64,000 nt of DNA, taken from NCBI GenBank assembly GCA_963718695.1, contig OY970371.1, positions 3,844,001 to 3,908,000 on the forward strand, written 5' to 3'. Under the pieces are notes generated by a model. That model was not told the origin of the DNA. It did not search any database and saw nothing but the letters and a program-made list of their open reading frames with translations. The translations under genes and the position numbers were made by a program. Positions 25,603 to 34,743 of the stretch are shown piece by piece. The stretch is from Manganitrophus sp963718695. GTDB taxonomy: Bacteria; Nitrospirota; Nitrospiria; SBBL01; Manganitrophaceae. Every line of letters begins with the position of its first letter. The stretch's first letter is position 1.

Positions 25603-26091
25603 TTAAGCCTTCAAGACCAGGAATCGGCGATAGACGAACATGGCGATCACCAGAGTGAGGATCAGAAGTCCGTTCAGGCCGGTGTCCATCAGGTAGCGGT
25701 AAAATTCGCCGACCTCATCGGGTCGGGGTGCTTTGGAGATGTCGAAATAGGTCTCCTTCGCGCCGGTGGTCAGGATCTTCCGGATGGCGGCGACAATGCC
25801 GACGTAAAAGAACGACTCCAGACTGACCGTGTGGGTTTTCAAAAAGTTGAGCACGGTTCTGAAAAGCTCAAGGAGAATCAAAACCAGGAGAAGATCGTTC
25901 ATCAGCAGCATGGCCGCGAGCAGGACACTTTCTTGCAGCGTCCGATAAAAGGCCACCCAGCCGTATCCGAAGACCACCATCCCCAGGATAAGAAAGCTCA
26001 AACCTGCGGTGACATATCCCCACTGCTCCAGCTTCTCCATCCACCCCACGTAAATACCCGTGTGCCGCGCTTCTTTCATCGCCCATCCCAT
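25603..26091 (-). CDS. PsiE-like (phosphate-starvation-inducible) membrane protein
   Basis: This 162-residue protein has four membrane helices. The block TVLNFLKTHTVSLESFFYVGIVAAIRKIL matches the hallmark core of PsiE-family proteins, in which the first helix pair is followed by a basic stretch. The third and last helices (SFFYVGIVAAI, GLLILTLVIAMFVYRRF) fit as well. PsiE is induced in phosphate starvation in enterics, but its role is unclear. The start could also be at the second Met, four codons later. Confidence 0.78.
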   Translation of the reverse strand: MGWAMKEARHTGIYVGWMEKLEQWGYVTAGLSFLILGMVVFGYGWVAFYRTLQESVLLAAMLLMNDLLLVLILLELFRTVLNFLKTHTVSLESFFYVGIVAAIRKILTTGAKETYFDISKAPRPDEVGEFYRYLMDTGLNGLLILTLVIAMFVYRRFLVLKA

Positions 26092-26209
26092 GTATGATTA
26101 CTCCGCTATTGTATCACTTCCAGGAGGAGCATGACCAAAAAAAGAGAGGGATCAGAGGAATGCTCCATCGGTTGGAATGCGTCTAAATCGCCGCGGTGGG
26201 TTCCGTGGC

Positions 26210-26632
26210 CTATCCGGCGCCTTCCTTGGCGTCCGGTCGGCGGTTCAGCAGCTTCATCAACAGGTACACCACATAATTAACGACCCAGGTCACCCACGCC
26301 AACCACAAAACCAGCGCGATCCCAAAATCGACGGAAAGCCGGATGGAGAGAATATTGATCGTCGTGACGGTGATGGCGGCGCTCAGGCCGGCGGCGAAGG
26401 CGCTCCCTTGATATTTTAATTTTTCACAAAGCTTCAGAAAAGCAAAGGTGGCGATCCCGATTGCCCACGCGTAAATGAGCTGAGAGACGAATGTAACGGT
26501 CCATGCGCCGCCCGCACCCAAATCCCGCACGAGGCCGTCCCAGCCTGGGAGAAGCCGAACCACCATCACGCCGACGGGGAGGGTGGCGACGATGCTTGCA
26601 ACAGAGCCCCGAAAGACGATGTTTTTGTCCAT
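26210..26632 (-). CDS. Small polytopic membrane protein of unknown function
   Basis: This 140-residue protein has four hydrophobic helices (GSVASIVATLPVGVMVVRLL, WTVTFVSQLIYAWAIGIATF, FAAGLSAAITVTTINILSI, ALVLWLAWVTWVVNYVVYLL). The start was placed at 26632, which has a GAGGAAA site. The family is not recognised. It lies 51 bp from the GNAT gene upstream on the same strand and 118 bp from the PsiE-like gene downstream, with no functional hint. Confidence 0.68.
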   Translation of the reverse strand: MDKNIVFRGSVASIVATLPVGVMVVRLLPGWDGLVRDLGAGGAWTVTFVSQLIYAWAIGIATFAFLKLCEKLKYQGSAFAAGLSAAITVTTINILSIRLSVDFGIALVLWLAWVTWVVNYVVYLLMKLLNRRPDAKEGAG

Positions 26633-26683
26633 ATGGCGTTTCCTCACAACCCGGATCAGAGGCGGGGCTTCTCGTAGAGGGTC

Positions 26684-27151
26684 CTACCGTTGCGCGCTGT
26701 CCATGAACTTTTCCAAAACGATATTGCAGCGGGCGTAGATCGGATGGGGACCTTCTCGAACCATATTGAATCCGAGTGATTGATAAAGGCAGAGGGCAGG
26801 AAGGAGCCGGGTGTTCGACAACACGATGAGTTTCCTTGCGCCAAGCGCCAGCGCCTTCTGGATTGCGGCGCGCGCGAGTGCCCGCCCAAATCCCCGACTC
26901 TGGTAAGCCGGGGTGACCGCCATACGGGCCAGTTCGTACTCGTCCGGCGCATGCCGAAAGAGCGCAGCGGTTCCGACAACGGCGCCCTCGATCACCCCGG
27001 TGAAGAGATATCCGCCGGCTCTCACGATCCCGTCCTGCTGCCGGGCAAGCTGCGCGTCGGCCTCTTCAAGTTGGAAGTACTCCGAGATCCAGGCCTCGTT
27101 CAGGCGGATGAAATCTTCAAAGTGGTTTAAGTTGTTCTCGTGGATCTCCAT
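26684..27151 (-). CDS. GNAT-family N-acetyltransferase
   Basis: This is a 155-residue protein. It reads DFIRLNEAWISEYFQLEEADAQ, then VVGTAALFRHAPDEYELARMAVTPAYQSRGFGRALARAAI and NTRLLPALCLYQSLGFNMV. The Q-S-R-G-F-G acetyl-CoA loop is complete. The layout (EAWI..F.LE..D) resembles the group around E. coli YjgM-like or MarR-fused acetylases. The substrate is unknown. Confidence 0.88.
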   Translation of the reverse strand: MEIHENNLNHFEDFIRLNEAWISEYFQLEEADAQLARQQDGIVRAGGYLFTGVIEGAVVGTAALFRHAPDEYELARMAVTPAYQSRGFGRALARAAIQKALALGARKLIVLSNTRLLPALCLYQSLGFNMVREGPHPIYARCNIVLEKFMDSAQR

Positions 27152-27322
27152 GCTGTTGTCTTCCTAAGATACAATAATCTTTGCCGAGGAAAGAATCAGG
27201 TAGAGAATTCTCCAACACGCGACCCGACTTCTCGCTCCCAATGAGAACATCGATGCGCCTCTCTTTGGACTGGGGTGGAAATGACCCCGGTCGAATCCGC
27301 TGGTTCGGGTGATGCCGCCGCC

Positions 27323-30112
27323 TCAGGGCGGGGGGAGCGCCGCCGGCGGGGTCTCCGCCGGAACCACCGGACCGATATGAGCATAGCTCGCCTGCCAGGG
27401 ATCGATGAGGGTGGGGGGCCAGTCGTGCCCTTCCCACTTCTGCCAGACCCGTTCGATCCCGGCCGGATTGGCCCCGGCATGCTTCGCCAGGGTCTGGCGC
27501 TGCTGGCAGAACGCCCGGATCTCTTTTTTCTTGGCCCGAACCTCCCGGAGATAACCCGTGTCCGCCGTCCGCTGCAGCCCCACTGCCGCGAAGGAAACTT
27601 TTTCATCCTCCATCAGAAAACCTTCGGAGCGGTGCTCCAGCGGCCCCCAGACTTCGAGGCGTGCCTTTGCGATATCGAGCGACAGTTTCCGAAATTGCGC
27701 GCGAAGCGCGTCGTCCGGCTGCATCTCGTCGAACGCCCGCATGTAGCCGTAATCCATGTTGATCCGAATCATTCCCTGATCGACCGTGAGCATGCTGTGG
27801 ACTTCGATCTGCGGCGCGATCAGCTTGACCGGGACGTTGTAGCCGCGGAATGGGGCCAGGTCATTCTGCAGCGTCTCGTCGAAGAGGGTCTCGAACCCCC
27901 GGGCTCCGATGGCGGGGAGCGCCGACCCGGTGAAGTTGACCCGATCCATGGCGGCCGGGGAAGGGAGGATGGCGATGATGGAACTCGCCCCCGCTTCGTC
28001 GGCCGCGCGAAGCGGCGCGTTGTCGCGCACCCCGCCGTCGATATAATTTCCCTTCGGCATCGCCGCAGGACCGGCGACCGGATCGGTGAACCCCTCGTCC
28101 AGCACCGTCGGCGGATAGGCGATCGGAATCGAGGCCGACGCCTGGATCGCATCCCGCAACGGGACAGGAAAATCATCATCGACGAACCGGCCCCGCTGAT
28201 CGACATACCGGGTCTGTCCGCTGTCGAGGCTCACCATCGCGATCCGGAGATGAATTCCGGATTTCTGCACTTTGGCCGGATCGATGGCGGCGTCGATCTT
28301 CGCGCGGACCGGGCTGAAGTGAAAGAGCGACTGCGAGCGGAGCAGCCCCTGGACGCCGTCGACCACTTTGCCGAGATGGAGCCCCGCTTTGATGGCGCCG
28401 AGGATGAGGTCCGAGGCGGTAAAAGCCCAGCCCCCGCCCGACACGTTGCCGAGGACGTTCTTGCCGACGCCGACGGCGATCTCCTGATCGGGGCTCAACC
28501 AATTGTAGCTCCCCCCTTTCACCCCGAGCAGCGTCGCGAAGTTGACCGTGCCGACCCCTTTGATCCCGAGCGCCGCCAGATTTTTCACGATGCTGACCAC
28601 CCACGCCGTCGGAACATAGAGGTCATCGGTGCTCGCCATCGCCAGCCAGAGGGTTTCAAGCTCCGCCAGCGCCGCGGGGCCTTCGGCCAGCTTGGCGGCG
28701 TTGAGCGCGCCGACCGAGGTCCCGCAAATGATGTCGGGCTTGTAGGCGAACATGTCGGTCAGGCAGCGGACCGCGCCGACCTCGAACGCCCCTTTCGACC
28801 CGCCGCCGGCCAGCGCCAGCGCGAGCCGCTCCTTCATTTCGACGGAGATCTTCGCCGACACAGCGCCGCAGGCATTCGTCGCGGTGAGGGTGTAGCTCCC
28901 TGTCCAGTGTGATGTGCCGTTCACGGAAGGGAACCGCTCTTCGCCGGTCACCGGCAGCGGCGTGCCGATGACCGGCAGTTCCCGCGGGCCCGATGTTTTG
29001 ATCTCCACCGAATCGGCGTTGTCGGTGATCCAGCCGAGGACCAGCGGCCCGCGCGGCCGGAGCATCACCTGCGTGGCGTTGTTCCCGGTGAAGCTGAGAA
29101 TCTTCGGAGGGCCGCCGCTGAAACGGTTGCGGCCGGTGGAGCTGACCATCGGCGCGCCGAGCTTGGTGGCGATCTGGCGCAGACCGAAGGCGATCCGCGA
29201 CGCCCCCATTCCCAAACAGCTCTCCATCGCGCCGGCGAGCTGCTCCGTGGCGGAGGTGATCGTGTCGCCGGCATACGCTGGATTCCCCCGCCGAATGAAC
29301 GCCACCGGCCCGTTGCCGACCCCCTTGGGGACGGTGGCCCGGATGAGGGTGTCGCTCCAGTCGGCCGGCGGCACGGCAACCGTCAGAAGGCCGCCCGCAT
29401 AGGCGGTGAAGCAAAGATCGAGGTCGGCCGGCTGTGTGGCGCCGAATCCATGTCCGATGATCTCCACCACCGCGCCGGGGCAGCCGCGGTTGGGCCGGAT
29501 CATCGTGATGACGGCGGTCGTCGATTCGCGCGGCAGGGCCATCGAAGCGCTCGCAACATTGTTCAAGGCGTCTTTGATGCCGAGCAGGCAGGTGCGGTTG
29601 AAGATGTCTTCGAAGGTGTTGAGCCGGGTCGGAAACTTGATCCCGATTTTCAATGGATCGCGCAGCCGGCCGAACGTTCCGAACAGACGATCGCGCAGCA
29701 GGCCATTATATGGGTCGAGCCCAAACCCGATGCGGACCGCCAGGTTCCCGATCTGCTCCGGCATCCCGACGTCGGCCAGGACGATCATCGCCGCCGTCAT
29801 CACCCCGGTGTAAGCAAACGGCGCCTGCGCCCCGCCCCACTCGATATTTTCTTCTCCGAAGAGTTTCCCAAATGTCCGCGAAGGATCTGTGGCCGACAGC
29901 GAGGGGTGCGCGCGGAGCACCTCGGCCAGGAGCGGCCCCGACCGGTGCAGGTCGAGAATCGCCCCCGCAATGCCGCCGGTTTCACCGAGGCTTCCGCCGA
30001 AGAGCGCGCGGGCCGGCTGCTCGAGCGGCGCAAAGGAGCGGTTCTCTCTGGTGTCGGGCCATTGCGACATCAATTTATCGAGCGTCCGGGCGAAGCTGGG
30101 GAGGGTCGGCAT
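27323..30112 (-). CDS. Large patatin-like phospholipase with TIG and Ig-like modules
   Basis: This is a 929-residue protein. A poorly matched N-terminal helical region is followed by an IPT/TIG-type domain (residues ~200-285; GCPGAVVEIIGHGFG, LDLCFTAYAGGLLTVAVPPADW), an Ig-like stretch (SYTLTATNACGAVSAKISV) and then the patatin domain. The catalytic set is complete: LAGGGSKGAFEVGAV, GTSVGALNAA (Ser near 464) and IDGGVRDNAPL (Asp near 689). The C-terminus ends in a helical, Pro-rich tail. No signal peptide is seen. Patatins hydrolyse membrane lipids; the added binding modules are unusual. The start at 30112 has a clear AAGGAGAT site. Confidence 0.85.
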   Translation of the reverse strand: MPTLPSFARTLDKLMSQWPDTRENRSFAPLEQPARALFGGSLGETGGIAGAILDLHRSGPLLAEVLRAHPSLSATDPSRTFGKLFGEENIEWGGAQAPFAYTGVMTAAMIVLADVGMPEQIGNLAVRIGFGLDPYNGLLRDRLFGTFGRLRDPLKIGIKFPTRLNTFEDIFNRTCLLGIKDALNNVASASMALPRESTTAVITMIRPNRGCPGAVVEIIGHGFGATQPADLDLCFTAYAGGLLTVAVPPADWSDTLIRATVPKGVGNGPVAFIRRGNPAYAGDTITSATEQLAGAMESCLGMGASRIAFGLRQIATKLGAPMVSSTGRNRFSGGPPKILSFTGNNATQVMLRPRGPLVLGWITDNADSVEIKTSGPRELPVIGTPLPVTGEERFPSVNGTSHWTGSYTLTATNACGAVSAKISVEMKERLALALAGGGSKGAFEVGAVRCLTDMFAYKPDIICGTSVGALNAAKLAEGPAALAELETLWLAMASTDDLYVPTAWVVSIVKNLAALGIKGVGTVNFATLLGVKGGSYNWLSPDQEIAVGVGKNVLGNVSGGGWAFTASDLILGAIKAGLHLGKVVDGVQGLLRSQSLFHFSPVRAKIDAAIDPAKVQKSGIHLRIAMVSLDSGQTRYVDQRGRFVDDDFPVPLRDAIQASASIPIAYPPTVLDEGFTDPVAGPAAMPKGNYIDGGVRDNAPLRAADEAGASSIIAILPSPAAMDRVNFTGSALPAIGARGFETLFDETLQNDLAPFRGYNVPVKLIAPQIEVHSMLTVDQGMIRINMDYGYMRAFDEMQPDDALRAQFRKLSLDIAKARLEVWGPLEHRSEGFLMEDEKVSFAAVGLQRTADTGYLREVRAKKKEIRAFCQQRQTLAKHAGANPAGIERVWQKWEGHDWPPTLIDPWQASYAHIGPVVPAETPPAALPPP

Positions 30113-30410
30113 CGGGATCTCCTTTTCGGCTGGAGCAATGTGAAGGGAAAAATGAAGCGTCCGCCGGTTGTCGGCGCGCCTCATGGGTGAAGGGTATTAT
30201 TACGCCATCTGCTTGGAAAAGGGAAGAGGTCTGGTTGGTACGACTGAGCCGGAGAGGAGGTCTGATTGGTTACGAAACGGAAGGGGAGAGGGCGATGAAG
30301 AGGGTTAAAATAAAGAGCCAAAAAGGGATGACATCCGTTTTCGGATCACTATGGTCTGTGGAAAACGGGATCACTTTTCTGAGGCGCTTCCCCATTTGGA
30401 ATGAATGCCA

Positions 30411-31745
30411 TTAACGCAAGCCGACCTTCTTGGGTAGGTCGGCCGGCACAATAAACCCAAAAGCCCTGCCGGCCTTGGTCTTTTTCAAATATCCTTTTTT
30501 CGCAAGTGTCAGAAGGTCTGTTCGCGCCGTTTGATAAGTGACGTTATGAGAGTTCTTATGCGACTCAATCGTGTAGATAAAATCCGGGTGTTTTATGGCG
30601 TGCTGGATCAGCGCCTGCTGACGGTAGTTCATCCAAGAGGCCTTTTTTAAGAGCGTGAGGGCTTCACGGTATTCTTTCTCTTTTCGCTTGAGGTAATCTT
30701 GTAATTCCCGGATCGCGAGTCTGATCGCTCGCAGATGATAGACGATGAAATAGGTAAGATCGCCGTCATCACGCTCGGAGTGCAAGAAAGACCTCAAATA
30801 TTGACCTCGCGATTTTAAAAAGATCCGCGAGATAGAGAGATATTCAAACAGCCCATATTTGCGTTTAAGCATGTACCAGTAGAAGAGGGTTCGGGCCGTG
30901 CGTCCATTCCCGTCCACATAGGGGTGGAGATATGCCAACCAGAAATGGAGAATAATGGCCCGGACGACCGGGTGGATAAAAACGGCATCGTGTTGTGAAT
31001 TCGCAAAGTCACATAGCCCTTGTACGAGTTCCGGGAGCCGGTCGGCCGAAGGGGGTGTGTGCAAGACCTGCCCGTCTTGGTCAATGACCTGAATCGGCTC
31101 GTCTTCTTTTCGAAAACGCCCCGAGGTAGATGGATCGTCGAGCGTATTCTCGGTAATCATCTGGTGGAACCGATTTAAAAGCTGAACGCTCATCGGTTCA
31201 TTAAGCGTTTCCTTGATCGCCATGATCATTTTGTAATTGTTGACAATCATCCGCTGTGATCTGTCTTGCGGTTTGAGGTTTTTTCGCAAGATCTCCTTTG
31301 CGACACGACGAGTCGTTGCAGCCCCTTCGATTTGACTGGAAGCGATCGCCTCTTCCATCAATGAGCTCACGATGTGCCGCTCTTTGGCGTCTGGAAGAAG
31401 ATCCGTTCTTTCCAAAAGGAACCCTTCCCCAACACATTGATCAATGGAATGCAAATCTTCAAGAACCCCGTCAGGCCGCCAGAAACGAAAAGGAATGTCT
31501 TGAGCATCCGAGAGAGGAAGCTTTGTCATTGCAATCGAGCGTAAGAGTTTTAAGGAAACCCATAGTTGTTCGGGAGAAAGCCGAGGATGTTTGGCCTTAT
31601 ATTTAAAATCTTCCCACGGCCAATATTCATCGTTTGCACGTCTCAGAATTTCCTGAGCCTCTTGGGACTGTGTGACCTCGAAAAAGAGTTCCGACCTCTT
31701 TTCTAATATCTTCTTTATACTTGGGCCTAATTCAGGTAATTTCAT
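30411..31745 (-). CDS. Fic-domain protein
   Basis: This 444-residue protein has a Fic core motif HPYVDGNGRTARTLFYW (near residue 273), with the catalytic His, the GNGR loop and the following Arg. An N-terminal inhibitory motif SSQIEGAATTRR near residue 135 is of the class seen in self-inhibited Fic proteins. The C-terminal part (HPDFIYTIESHKNSHNVTYQTARTDLLTLAKKGYLKKTKAGRAF) is a winged helix. The enzyme would transfer AMP to a protein target. Neighbouring DNA is somewhat AT-richer, so it may be acquired. See the promoter/operator entry. Confidence 0.9.
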   Translation of the reverse strand: MKLPELGPSIKKILEKRSELFFEVTQSQEAQEILRRANDEYWPWEDFKYKAKHPRLSPEQLWVSLKLLRSIAMTKLPLSDAQDIPFRFWRPDGVLEDLHSIDQCVGEGFLLERTDLLPDAKERHIVSSLMEEAIASSQIEGAATTRRVAKEILRKNLKPQDRSQRMIVNNYKMIMAIKETLNEPMSVQLLNRFHQMITENTLDDPSTSGRFRKEDEPIQVIDQDGQVLHTPPSADRLPELVQGLCDFANSQHDAVFIHPVVRAIILHFWLAYLHPYVDGNGRTARTLFYWYMLKRKYGLFEYLSISRIFLKSRGQYLRSFLHSERDDGDLTYFIVYHLRAIRLAIRELQDYLKRKEKEYREALTLLKKASWMNYRQQALIQHAIKHPDFIYTIESHKNSHNVTYQTARTDLLTLAKKGYLKKTKAGRAFGFIVPADLPKKVGLR

Positions 31746-31757
31746 TGCCTTCCCTTC

Positions 31758-31827
31758 AAATACTCATTGACTCAAACGAGTATTTAAAAGATATCATTAA
31801 CTACTAATTTGTGTCAAATTAGTAGTT
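31758..31827 (-). promoter_or_regulatory. Promoter of the Fic gene with two operator-like inverted repeats
   Basis: The minus-strand -35 box TTGACA (31812-31817) and -10 box TATCTT (31788-31793) are 18 bases apart, upstream of the Fic start at 31745. A perfect 12-bp inverted repeat AACTACTAATTT (31799-31810 and 31816-31827) covers the -35 box. A second repeat AAATACTC/GAGTATTT (31758-31765 and 31778-31785) lies just after the -10 box. Both have the look of repressor sites; the Fic protein's own winged helix is a candidate regulator. Confidence 0.6.
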
Positions 31828-31906
31828 TCTTGATTCCGTCTAGACCCGTCTTAAAAAATCAGGATAAAAATGTTTAAGGAAAGGGGGCAGATTTTCTGCA
31901 TTGCTT

Positions 31907-32731
31907 CTAAGAAGGGGCCGGCGACGTCGCGGCATGCACCCAGTTGTTGCCGGTTTTCCGATAGGTCGTGACGATCGAGGTATGGAATTTTTGATTATCC
32001 CAGACCCGGACGGTCATGAGGATCTCGCCGGGGTTGAGGGTGATTAGGGTATAGGCATTGGCCTCGCCCCGCTCCCGGGTCGAAATGGCGGTTCCGGCCT
32101 GAACCAGAAGGGTCGAATGTTTCATCCCAACGTCCAGGCTGATCGTTTCCGTCAGGAAGTTCCGGTGAAGATGTCCCGCCAGGATCAGATCGAGCGCGCC
32201 GGTTTCGAGGATCGGCAGGAGGCTTCCGGGATTGGTGAGTCCCGCCAGGTCGCTGAGCTCGGGCGGAACCAGGACCGGATGATGACAGAGCAGGACCCTG
32301 AAATTCCGGGCCGGAGCGGCACGAAGCCGCGCTTCAAGCGATTGGCGCTGCTCATGCGAAAGATAACCCTGTTTCCAGCGGCTCGGGTGCGCGGTGTTCA
32401 GACCGAAGACCGTGAACTCCGGGTCGACAAAGGTGGGGGCCGTTTCCTCGGAGATATATTTTTGATATCGGCCGAAAGGAGAGAGAAAGCGCTCAAAGAT
32501 GTTTTCCAGGGGGATGTCATGGTTCCCCGGGACCGAGAGGTACGGCGTAGGAGCTTGCTTTAGAAAGTCGCAGGCGGCCTGAAACTCTCTCTTCCGCGCC
32601 CGCTGCGTCAGGTCCCCGCTGATCGCGATGAGAGAGGGCTGGATCTCCCACAAGTCTTGAAGGAGCGCTTCGGCGACGCGAGGATTGTGCCGGCCGAAGT
32701 GAAGATCCGATAAGTGTGCGATGGTCCTCAT
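31907..32731 (-). CDS. Calcineurin-type metallophosphoesterase
   Basis: This is a 274-residue protein starting MRTIAHLSDLHFGRHN. It has all five motifs: DLHFG, SGDLTQRAR, PGNHD, CHHPVLVP and AGHLHRN. The start overlaps the stop of the PAP2-kinase fusion gene as ATGA, so the two are translated together. The group includes 3',5'-cyclic-nucleotide and UDP-diacylglucosamine hydrolases; the link to a lipid enzyme points to a phospholipid or nucleotide-lipid substrate. This is inference from context. Confidence 0.92.
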   Translation of the reverse strand: MRTIAHLSDLHFGRHNPRVAEALLQDLWEIQPSLIAISGDLTQRARKREFQAACDFLKQAPTPYLSVPGNHDIPLENIFERFLSPFGRYQKYISEETAPTFVDPEFTVFGLNTAHPSRWKQGYLSHEQRQSLEARLRAAPARNFRVLLCHHPVLVPPELSDLAGLTNPGSLLPILETGALDLILAGHLHRNFLTETISLDVGMKHSTLLVQAGTAISTRERGEANAYTLITLNPGEILMTVRVWDNQKFHTSIVTTYRKTGNNWVHAATSPAPS

Positions 32732-34419
32732 CGCTTTCCCTCCGCGCCGACCGCTGCGGTGAAGTCCGGCGCTTCCGGCACCATCACCTCGATCGCCTGG
32801 GCCCGGATTCGAAACTGAAGCGGCGGTTTCATCGAGGTGACCTCTCCATCCAGCGCGATCTTGAGGCGGCGTTTGGTCGTTTCGACCCAAAGGGAGCGGC
32901 CCAAAAAGAAATGAAAGTCACCGGCGGCATGGAGCCGTCCGAGCAGGGCGCGAAGGCTCAGCAGGACAAATGCGAAGCAGCTCTCGCTTCGGACGGCGTA
33001 AATGCTGAGCGTTCGACGATCGAGGGCGGTCCGTTGTCCCAGATTCAAGAGGGTGATCGGATATTCATTATTCCCGATGAAAAGAAGCGGGGTTCGAAAT
33101 TCGCGCGTCTCCTCCCGGGATTCCACCCGGACGGAAATCAAAGGAAACCGTCGAAACACGATCAAGCCCGCTTTCAGCATCGCTCTCCACTTCCGGTATC
33201 CGAGCTGCTCGCGAATCTCGTCCCGTTTTTCAACCACGCGGGGATAAAATCCGATCGAGGCATTGTTGATAAAGACCCGGCCGTTGACCTCTCCCACATC
33301 GATGCGAAAAGGGGTTCCTCGCGCAATCGTCCTGACCGCTTCCGCCATCTCCGTGGGAATGTGAAGGTCCTGGGCGAAATGATTGAAGGTCCCCAACGGA
33401 AGGACGCCCAATCGAACCGGGCTCCCTGCGACGGTCTGGACCACCGCGCTGATCGTTCCATCGCCCCCCGCCGCCACCAGGGTCTTCGCTCCTTGTTCAA
33501 CGGCCAGCTTCGCCGCGGCGCCGATTTGATCTCCTGGGGTCACCCAAAGCGCCGCCGGCAGACCTTCCGCCCGGAACAGCTGCGCCAATGCTTCCAGCGT
33601 TTCTTCGGGATTGTCCCGCCCGGAGAGGATGTTGGCATCGGCATTGATCAGCACAATCGTATTCAGGAGGCTTGGAACGCTCGGCGTCTCCCGGGCGGCC
33701 GGCCCCCACTTGCGGATCAGGGTCTTCCTCCGATGATGAATGATCCGCCTTCTCCAGACTTCAGCGAAGTTAATGCAGAGCCCCAGCCAAAAGAGCCCCG
33801 CCGTCCATCCGCCCAGAACATCGGTCAGGTAATGAACGCCAAGGTAGACCCGGCTGATTCCGGCCAGGATCACCATCGCGAAACAGAGGAAAGCGGCCCC
33901 TCTTCGCAAAACGGGAGATCGCGCCGGCAAGATGCCGATCGAAAAAAGATAGGCCAATCCGCCGAAGAAAAGAACGGAACCCAAAGCATGTCCGCTCGGA
34001 TAGCTGTAGCCTGCCGCCGGAATCAGCGGGGTTGCTTCTTCCGGCCGGAGCCGCTGGAAAAACAGCTTCAAAGAGAGATTCAGCGCCGCGCCGCCGATCC
34101 AGATCAGAAGCTCAACGCGCAGAAGATGAAAAAGCCGGCGGTAGGCCAGGTAGGCGCCGATTGCCAGCGCAAGCAGACTCAAAACCAAGGGGTGACTCGC
34201 CCAGGAGGCAAAATGCATCAGCCCGGTCAGGATGGGGGATCGAATCTGTTGGAGCCGGAGAAACGCGGCGGCATCGAGCTCTTTTGCGAAGAAGCTCGCA
34301 AAAACAATCTCGGTGATGACCCCAAAAAGAGCGCCGGCCAAAAAGGTGATCAGAAAACCGCGGATCAGATGACTTCCGGGGAGCTGTTCCGGCTGAGGCT
34401 GCGGCAAAGGGGTCTCCAT
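32728..34419 (-). CDS. PAP2 phosphatase fused to a diacylglycerol/sphingosine kinase-like domain
   Basis: This is a 563-residue protein. Residues 1-225 are a membrane PAP2 phosphatase with KLFFQRLRPEEAT, SYPSGHALGS and SRVYLGVHYLTDVLGG, the three acid-phosphatase motifs. Residues from about 250 are a DAGK catalytic domain: LVAAGGDGTISAVVQTVA, LGVLPLGTFNHFAQDL and FINNASIGFYP. The two halves act in opposite directions on lipid phosphate, so the enzyme may set the ratio of diacylglycerol-like lipid to its phosphate at the membrane. It is co-translated with a metallophosphoesterase. Confidence 0.9.
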   Translation of the reverse strand: METPLPQPQPEQLPGSHLIRGFLITFLAGALFGVITEIVFASFFAKELDAAAFLRLQQIRSPILTGLMHFASWASHPLVLSLLALAIGAYLAYRRLFHLLRVELLIWIGGAALNLSLKLFFQRLRPEEATPLIPAAGYSYPSGHALGSVLFFGGLAYLFSIGILPARSPVLRRGAAFLCFAMVILAGISRVYLGVHYLTDVLGGWTAGLFWLGLCINFAEVWRRRIIHHRRKTLIRKWGPAARETPSVPSLLNTIVLINADANILSGRDNPEETLEALAQLFRAEGLPAALWVTPGDQIGAAAKLAVEQGAKTLVAAGGDGTISAVVQTVAGSPVRLGVLPLGTFNHFAQDLHIPTEMAEAVRTIARGTPFRIDVGEVNGRVFINNASIGFYPRVVEKRDEIREQLGYRKWRAMLKAGLIVFRRFPLISVRVESREETREFRTPLLFIGNNEYPITLLNLGQRTALDRRTLSIYAVRSESCFAFVLLSLRALLGRLHAAGDFHFFLGRSLWVETTKRRLKIALDGEVTSMKPPLQFRIRAQAIEVMVPEAPDFTAAVGAEGKR

Positions 34420-34500
34420 GAAGGATAAAATAAAAGCGAAAGAGGGTCCTTCATTATTATTCTAGAGTTGCGCATCCTCGGTCAAGCGCATGGTTTTCTG

Positions 34501-34686
34501 GGTAGTGACTCATTTTGAAATTCCAAAGTCGTCATGCCCGCGGAAGCGGGCATCCAGAGGTTTTAAATCACTGGATTGCTGTCGCGAAGCGATCGGAGGC
34601 GCTGTGCGCATCAAATCGGTTCCAGGCGCTTTCCCGCCTGCGCGGGAATGACAATCCAGAAATTGATTCCAGACTGAGTCACTACC
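34501..34686. mobile_element. MITE-like element with target duplication
   Basis: This 186-bp element has perfect 12-bp terminal inverted repeats (GGTAGTGACTCA at 34501-34512; TGAGTCACTACC at 34675-34686). It is flanked by an 8-bp direct repeat GTTTTCTG (34493-34500 and 34687-34694). Inside are two palindromic stretches, TGCCCGCGGAAGCGGGCAT and TTCCCGCCTGCGCGGGAA. It has no coding capacity, so it was probably moved by a transposase encoded elsewhere. It lies in the gap between the PAP2-kinase gene and a small hypothetical gene. Confidence 0.85.
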
Positions 34687-34743
34687 GTTTTCTGGAGTGA
34701 AGTTTGAGAGAGGACCGATGTTCTGTGGGTGAGAGAGGCGGCG

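Noticed and set aside
27275..28912. Long plus-strand open frame (545 codons)
   Set aside because: It lies opposite the patatin gene, has the Arg/Asp-rich composition of an antisense shadow and no domain. The minus-strand gene has complete catalytic motifs.
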